This document shows positions 60,429 through 64,000 of a stretch of 64,000 nt of DNA, piece by piece; position 1 is the stretch's first letter; every line of letters starts with the position of its first letter. The translations under genes and the position numbers were made by a program. Under the pieces are notes generated by a model. It was not told the origin of the DNA, ran no database searches, and saw only the letters and a list, made by a program, of their open reading frames with translations. This stretch comes from JAPWJZ01 sp964575605 (GTDB lineage Bacteria; Pseudomonadota; Alphaproteobacteria; Micavibrionales; UBA2020), in contig CAZNRN010000005.1 in NCBI GenBank assembly GCA_964575605.1, positions 1 to 64,000 of the forward strand, given 5' to 3'.

Positions 60429-60512
60429 TGTCATTCCCGCGAAAGCGGGAACCTGGACGCGGCGTCCGCCGCGCATGTGAATAGACTGGGTCCCCGCTTT
60501 CGCGGGGATGAC
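60429..60512. repeat. Pair of extragenic palindromes in opposite orientation
   Basis: TCATTCCCGCGAAAGCGGGA and its near-mirror TCCCCGCTTTCGCGGGGATGA face each other between rsfS and rlmH. Each is a hairpin and together they form a larger inverted repeat, as in REP/BIME elements. Such units are widely scattered in alphaproteobacterial intergenic DNA. Confidence 0.75.
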
Positions 60513-60518
60513 AGCCTG

Positions 60519-61016
60519 TTAGGAATTCGCCTGATAAAGCGTATAATCCACGGTCGAGAAATCCGCGGACCAGAGTTTTTCGAGGTTATAGAACTCGCGC
60601 ACTTCGGGGCGGAAGAGGTGGACGATGACATCGCCCGCATCGACGATAACCCAGTCGCCCGTGCCTTTACCTTCCATGCGCGTGCGGATACCCGCGGTAT
60701 GCAGCTTGGCGCAGAGTTTTTCGGCCATACCGCCGATCTGGCGCGACGAGGTACCGGTGACGATCACCATGTAATCGGCGATGGCCGATTTGCCGGCGAG
60801 GTCGATGGAGACAAGGTCCTGCCCCTTTTCGGCGTCGAGCGCCTTCATGATCATTTCATGAAGCTTGTGTTTGGGTTTAGCAGCATTGGCGGCGCTTTTT
60901 GCGCCTTTCGCGGCGGCTGCGGTTTTCTGTGCTTTAGGATTAACGGGCGCGGGCGTGATAGTGACGCCTTTTGTGGGCGTCTTGGTGCCGGCCGGTTTTT
61001 TTACTTTGGTTGCGAT
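60519..61016 (-). CDS. rsfS: Ribosome silencing factor RsfS, with apparent ATC start
   Basis: RsfS binds ribosomal protein L14 and keeps subunits apart in starvation. The conserved core is clear (DLVSIDLAGKSAIADYMVIV, then TGTSSRQ, and DWVIVDAGDVIVHLF). The first ATG (60854) has no ribosome site. Upstream, the frame stays open for 54 codons, without any ATG, GTG, TTG or CTG, to an ATC at 61016. That ATC is preceded five bases away by a strong GGGAGG. The extension would read (M)ATKVKKPAGTKTPTKG..., a basic tail common in alphaproteobacterial RsfS, giving 165 residues. ATC is a very rare start; a sequencing error for ATG is the alternative. If both are wrong, the gene is 60519-60854. Confidence 0.8.
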   Translation of the reverse strand: MATKVKKPAGTKTPTKGVTITPAPVNPKAQKTAAAAKGAKSAANAAKPKHKLHEMIMKALDAEKGQDLVSIDLAGKSAIADYMVIVTGTSSRQIGGMAEKLCAKLHTAGIRTRMEGKGTGDWVIVDAGDVIVHLFRPEVREFYNLEKLWSADFSTVDYTLYQANS

Positions 61017-61456
61017 GTTTTCCTCCCTTAAAAAACAAAACGCAAGCTAGCTTATGCTGCTTGCGCTGGTTCGTGTGTGTTGCAGAGTTCAGAGATGATG
61101 ATTTCCCTCCCTATGCCGGCCCGAAACCCCTTCAGGCCTCTATCTTCATTATATCGCGGTTTGGTTAACACGGCAATAAACCTTGAAAAAACGGCAAAAA
61201 ACAGGGGTTTACGTAATGGTGTTTTTCGGAGGGGTTTTTCGAGACTCGTGTTCATGGAAAGCAAATGCGCTGTTCAAGAAAACATTCCAAACCTTGTCGC
61301 CCCTGCGGAGGCAGGGGCCTAGTACCGTGGTAATGAAACGCAGCACATGCCGCTATCACTGGCTGGAGTTTTAGGCGACTACTTGCTGCTCCAGTTTTTT
61401 AGACCAGCGTTTTTATAACTTCCGGTACTAGGCCCCTGCCTCCGCAGGGGCGACAG
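61017..61456. other. Intergenic region between rsfS and nadD
   Basis: Contains the ribosome site and promoter of rsfS at its left end, about 230 bp without features that I recognise, and the large inverted-repeat element at 61295-61455. Open frames here are short and not credible. Confidence 0.5.
61295..61455. repeat. Perfect 33-bp inverted repeats enclosing 95 bp
   Basis: The left arm (61295-61327) and right arm (61423-61455) are exact reverse complements over 33 bases. Each arm is itself a hairpin (CCCCTGC-GGAG-GCAGGGG) with the tail CCTAGTACCG. The 95-bp centre has CTGGAG and CTCCAG that can also pair. No open frame is present. The right arm ends one base before the nadD stop codon. The layout is that of a small palindromic or MITE-like element, or a paired-REP unit. 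Confidence 0.8.
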
Positions 61457-62056
61457 TTATTTTTTAGATTTCGCCCGTATCGCCGTCGCCGACTGGCTGT
61501 TCAACGGCATCCGCACCACCACCCAGGCGGGCGGCTTCATGCCCTTCAGCGCCATCGATTTTGACTGGGTGATCAAATAAGGGCGGAAGGCCACCGCCGC
61601 GGGTGATGATTTCAGCGAGGCATGCCGCGGCGGGCGGTCGAGCACACAGACGGGCAGGGCTTTAAAAATCTCCTGCCAGTTTTTCCATTTGTGAAAGGTG
61701 AGCAGGTTATCCGCCCCCATCAGCCAGATAAACGTGGTGCGCGGGAACCTTGTTTTAAGCGCCTTGATGGTATCGAGCGTATATTGCGTACCCAACCGGC
61801 TTTCAATATCCGTCACGTGGATTTTCGGATGCCGCGCCACCCCCCGCGCATATTCCACCCGCTGCGCCAGTGGCGCCATGCCTTTTGCCGATTTCAACGG
61901 ATTCTGCGGCGACACCATCCACCACACCGCATCAAGCCCGAGCGATTTGATGGCCTGCAGGCTGATATGCCGATGACCTTCATGCGCGGGGTTGAATGAA
62001 CCGCCGAGAAGGCCGACGGTGCGGTTTTGCCAGAGATCGCTACCAAATTGTCTCAT
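61457..62056 (-). CDS. nadD: Nicotinate-nucleotide adenylyltransferase
   Basis: A 199-residue enzyme that joins nicotinate mononucleotide and ATP in NAD synthesis. The nucleotidyltransferase motif is visible as GGSFNPAHEGH, followed by VWWMVSPQNPLK, FIWLMGADNL and a C-terminal S-A-T-A-I-R. In this class nadD usually sits beside rsfS, as here. The stop codon directly abuts the inverted-repeat element. Confidence 0.93.
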   Translation of the reverse strand: MRQFGSDLWQNRTVGLLGGSFNPAHEGHRHISLQAIKSLGLDAVWWMVSPQNPLKSAKGMAPLAQRVEYARGVARHPKIHVTDIESRLGTQYTLDTIKALKTRFPRTTFIWLMGADNLLTFHKWKNWQEIFKALPVCVLDRPPRHASLKSSPAAVAFRPYLITQSKSMALKGMKPPAWVVVRMPLNSQSATAIRAKSKK

Positions 62057-62065
62057 ACGTGAAAA

Positions 62066-62467
62066 TCAGTCCCACTGAGGTTTGAGGGCGATTGCTTTAA
62101 AGCGATCTAATAAATCTTGTGGCATTCCACGGTCTGGCCAAATACCGCCAATAAAATGTCTAAAGTCTTTATCCTCTTTGGCTAATGCTTCAATCCTGTC
62201 AATAAACTTGTAGCCATGCATGTTTATTAAATCTTCAAAATGACTTGCGGCAAGATGAGCGAGGACTAACTGATCATCAGTCGAGATTCTTATCGCTAAA
62301 AGAATTGGCCAGGCCTTTTCTGGGTCGTTATGTGTCGTTTCTAAAAGGTATTCATGAGCCCAGAAATTTGGGTGCAAATCCTCTGAGCCGGATTGTCCCC
62401 CAAATACTTCAAGAGCTTTGCTGGCCTTAATCCAAGCGTTGACTAATTTCTCAAGGTCGGCATCCAT
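62066..62467 (-). CDS. DUF6869-like protein
   Basis: A 133-residue soluble helical protein. The pattern AWIKASK, then WAHEYLLETTHNDPEKAWPIL, LAASHFEDLINMHGYKFIDRIE and FRHFIGGIWPDRGM resembles the DUF6869 family, whose function is unknown. The ATG at 62467 is preferred; a longer frame reaches back into putA. Its composition is more A+T-rich than putA and nadD on either side, suggesting recent arrival. Confidence 0.65.
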   Translation of the reverse strand: MDADLEKLVNAWIKASKALEVFGGQSGSEDLHPNFWAHEYLLETTHNDPEKAWPILLAIRISTDDQLVLAHLAASHFEDLINMHGYKFIDRIEALAKEDKDFRHFIGGIWPDRGMPQDLLDRFKAIALKPQWD

Positions 62468-62471
62468 TCTT

Positions 62472-64000
62472 TTATTCTTCTGCCAGTGACACCAGCGTCG
62501 TGTTCCCGCCACTCGCTGTCGTGTTCACGGTGATGGTTTTTTCCGTCGCAAAGCGCAACAGGTAATGCGGCCCACCGGCTTTGGGGCCGGTGCCAGAGAG
62601 GCCTTGACCGCCGAAGGGCTGGACGCCGACGACCGCGCCGATCATGGAGCGGTTGACGTAGCAGTTGCCGGCGGCGATGCGGTTGGTGACGTTGCGCATG
62701 ACGTGGTCGATGCGGGTGTGCAGGCCGAAGGTCAGGCCAAATCCGGTGGAATTGATTTGATTAATAACACCGTCGAGGTCATAGGCCTTGAACCTGACGA
62801 TATGCAGGATGGGGCCGAAGACTTCTTTCGTCAGGATATTCATGTTTTTAATCTCGAAGGCGCGCGGGGCGAAGAAGGTGCCGTGCGCGGCTCCATCGCC
62901 TGCGGGAACTTGCGCCACGAGTTTGCCTTCCTTGGCCATGCGCGCGGCGTGTTCCTCCAGCCCCTGCAACGAGCCTTTATCGATGACGGGGCCGATATCG
63001 GTCGAGAGGTGCATGGGGTCGTCAAGCGTGAGTTCCTTGCAGGCGCCCGCCAGCATATCGACGACCTTGTCGGCGATGCTGTCGGCCACGAAGAGCACGC
63101 GCAGCGCGGAGCAGCGCTGGCCTGCGGAGCGGAAGGCAGACGTAATCACGTCATCGACAATCTGCTCGGGCAGGGCGGAGCTGTCTGCGATCATCGCGTT
63201 CTGGCCGCCGGTTTCGGCGATAAGGGGTACAATCGCGCCCTTGCGCTCGGCCAGCGTCTTGTTGATGGTCTGCGCGGTTTCGGTCGAGCCTGTCATGCAG
63301 ACGCCCGCCACGCGTTCGTCCGTCACAAGATGCGCGCCCGCCAGACGTCCGGAGACGGGCAGGAAAGCGATGGCGCCGGGCGGAATACCAGCTTTAATCA
63401 GCAGTTCAACCGCGCGCATGGCGATAAGGCAGGTCTGCCCCGCCGGTTTCGCGATGACGCAGTTGCCCGCCATTAGCGCGGCGGCGACCTGTCCCAGGAA
63501 AATAGCCAGCGGGAAGTTCCACGGGCTGATGCAGAGGAAGACGCCGCGGCCTTCCATATACAGCCTGTTGCTTTCGCCCGTCGGGCCCGGCAGCGCGTGG
63601 CCGTTGTCGGCGAAATGCTTGCGGCCTTCGGCGGCGTAGTAGCGGCAGAAGTCGACCGCTTCGCGCACTTCGGCGATGCCGTCGATATGCGTCTTGCCGC
63701 CCTCGCGCGTCAGCAGCGCCATGAGGGCGGGGAGGTCGGCCTCCATCAAATCCGCCATGCGGTCGAGGCAGGCGGCGCGTTCTTCGGCGGGCGTGTTCTT
63801 CCACGACAGGAAGACGCCATAGGTGACGTCGAGCGCCTTCTTTATGTCTTCAAGGTCGCCCTGCAACACGGTGCCGATATCGCGGCGGTTGTCGGTGGGG
63901 TCAAACACCATCGTGCCCGCACCCTGTTTTTTCACGCCGTTGATAAGGGGCGCGGCGGTGTATTTCTGCTTTGCCGCTTCCTCGATCTTTTGCAGCAGCG
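62472..64000 (-). CDS. putA: PutA, C-terminal P5C dehydrogenase part (partial)
   Basis: The C-terminal 508 residues of a proline-catabolising aldehyde dehydrogenase; the gene continues past the window edge. The NAD-dependent dehydrogenase core has ISPWNFPLAIFLGQVAAAL, GSTETAQ, the catalytic base in ETGGQNAMI and the catalytic cysteine in SAGQRCSALRVLF. The opening (APLINGVKKQGAGTMVFDPT) and closing (TTASGGNTTLVSLAEE) segments are those of PutA, so a proline dehydrogenase domain is expected to the right. It oxidises glutamate semialdehyde (from P5C) to glutamate. Confidence 0.93.
   Translation of the reverse strand, partial: LLQKIEEAAKQKYTAAPLINGVKKQGAGTMVFDPTDNRRDIGTVLQGDLEDIKKALDVTYGVFLSWKNTPAEERAACLDRMADLMEADLPALMALLTREGGKTHIDGIAEVREAVDFCRYYAAEGRKHFADNGHALPGPTGESNRLYMEGRGVFLCISPWNFPLAIFLGQVAAALMAGNCVIAKPAGQTCLIAMRAVELLIKAGIPPGAIAFLPVSGRLAGAHLVTDERVAGVCMTGSTETAQTINKTLAERKGAIVPLIAETGGQNAMIADSSALPEQIVDDVITSAFRSAGQRCSALRVLFVADSIADKVVDMLAGACKELTLDDPMHLSTDIGPVIDKGSLQGLEEHAARMAKEGKLVAQVPAGDGAAHGTFFAPRAFEIKNMNILTKEVFGPILHIVRFKAYDLDGVINQINSTGFGLTFGLHTRIDHVMRNVTNRIAAGNCYVNRSMIGAVVGVQPFGGQGLSGTGPKAGGPHYLLRFATEKTITVNTTASGGNTTLVSLAEE

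Noticed and set aside
60429..60476. N-terminal extension of RlmH through the palindromic repeat
   Set aside because: The extra residues come from the extragenic repeat; the canonical MKIKILAVGKLK start lies at 60419.
1..64000. CRISPR array, rRNA operon, intact transposase or prophage genes
   Set aside because: No regularly spaced repeats, no rRNA sequence and no recognisable transposase, integrase or phage structural gene were seen.

Overview
The window is bacterial chromosome from an alphaproteobacterium. The gene orders yebC-ruvCAB with ybgC-tolQRAB, and rsfS-rlmH-envC-ctpA-yibQ-rppH-rhomboid, are typical of that class. A prfB gene with its programmed frameshift, a PutA-type proline catabolic enzyme and high G+C coding DNA agree. 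The many small exported, ankyrin and coiled-coil proteins would fit a Rhodospirillales/Micavibrio-like lineage, but that placement is inference.

Bases 1-8870 form a visibly A+T-richer accessory region. It opens with the 5' end of a mobilisation-type (MobC-like) gene and about 1.1 kb of palindrome-rich non-coding DNA. Next come a XamI-family type II restriction-modification pair, two small unknown genes, a McrB/McrC-type restriction pair and one more unknown gene. I read it as a defence island on formerly mobile DNA. It ends at the terminator of the next operon (about 8817-8846).

8871-20300 holds a TetR-regulated RND efflux operon, a MATE exporter, an alpha/beta hydrolase, an iron-permease-like protein and several unknown small genes. 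Among these are an LRR-like mini-protein, a protein with an internal duplication, and a diverged intergenic repeat. 20489-39443 is mostly core: a patatin phospholipase, a CHASE-like/PAS histidine kinase, slyX, recX, hslO, a lipoprotein, two tandem trkH genes, apaG and an OmpA-type lipoprotein. It continues with tRNA-Gly(CCC), an ECF sigma factor with two membrane/periplasmic partners, an FUSC protein, an ankyrin protein, a DJ-1/PfpI-like protein without the usual cysteine, and prfB.

39682-46730 carries another ankyrin protein and a paralogous pair of exported proteins, one with a very long coiled coil, that I cannot assign to a known system. These are followed by a receiver-domain protein and its partner. 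46880-54897 is yebC-ruvC-ruvA-ruvB, two intruding minus-strand genes, then ybgC-tolQ-tolR-tolA-tolB, closed by a strong terminator with no pal. 54945-64000 (minus strand) is a cell-envelope and RNA-maintenance run: putA (partial), an unknown protein, nadD, rsfS (apparently with an ATC start), rlmH, envC, ctpA, yibQ, rppH and a rhomboid-fold protein lacking its catalytic residues. A perfect 33-bp inverted repeat sits between nadD and rsfS.

The most unusual items are the exported coiled-coil pair, the 33-bp inverted-repeat element, the apparent ATC start of rsfS, the 77-nt inverted repeat beside the mobilisation gene, and a series of envelope proteins that have lost catalytic residues (rhomboid, YibQ, EnvC, DJ-1-like).
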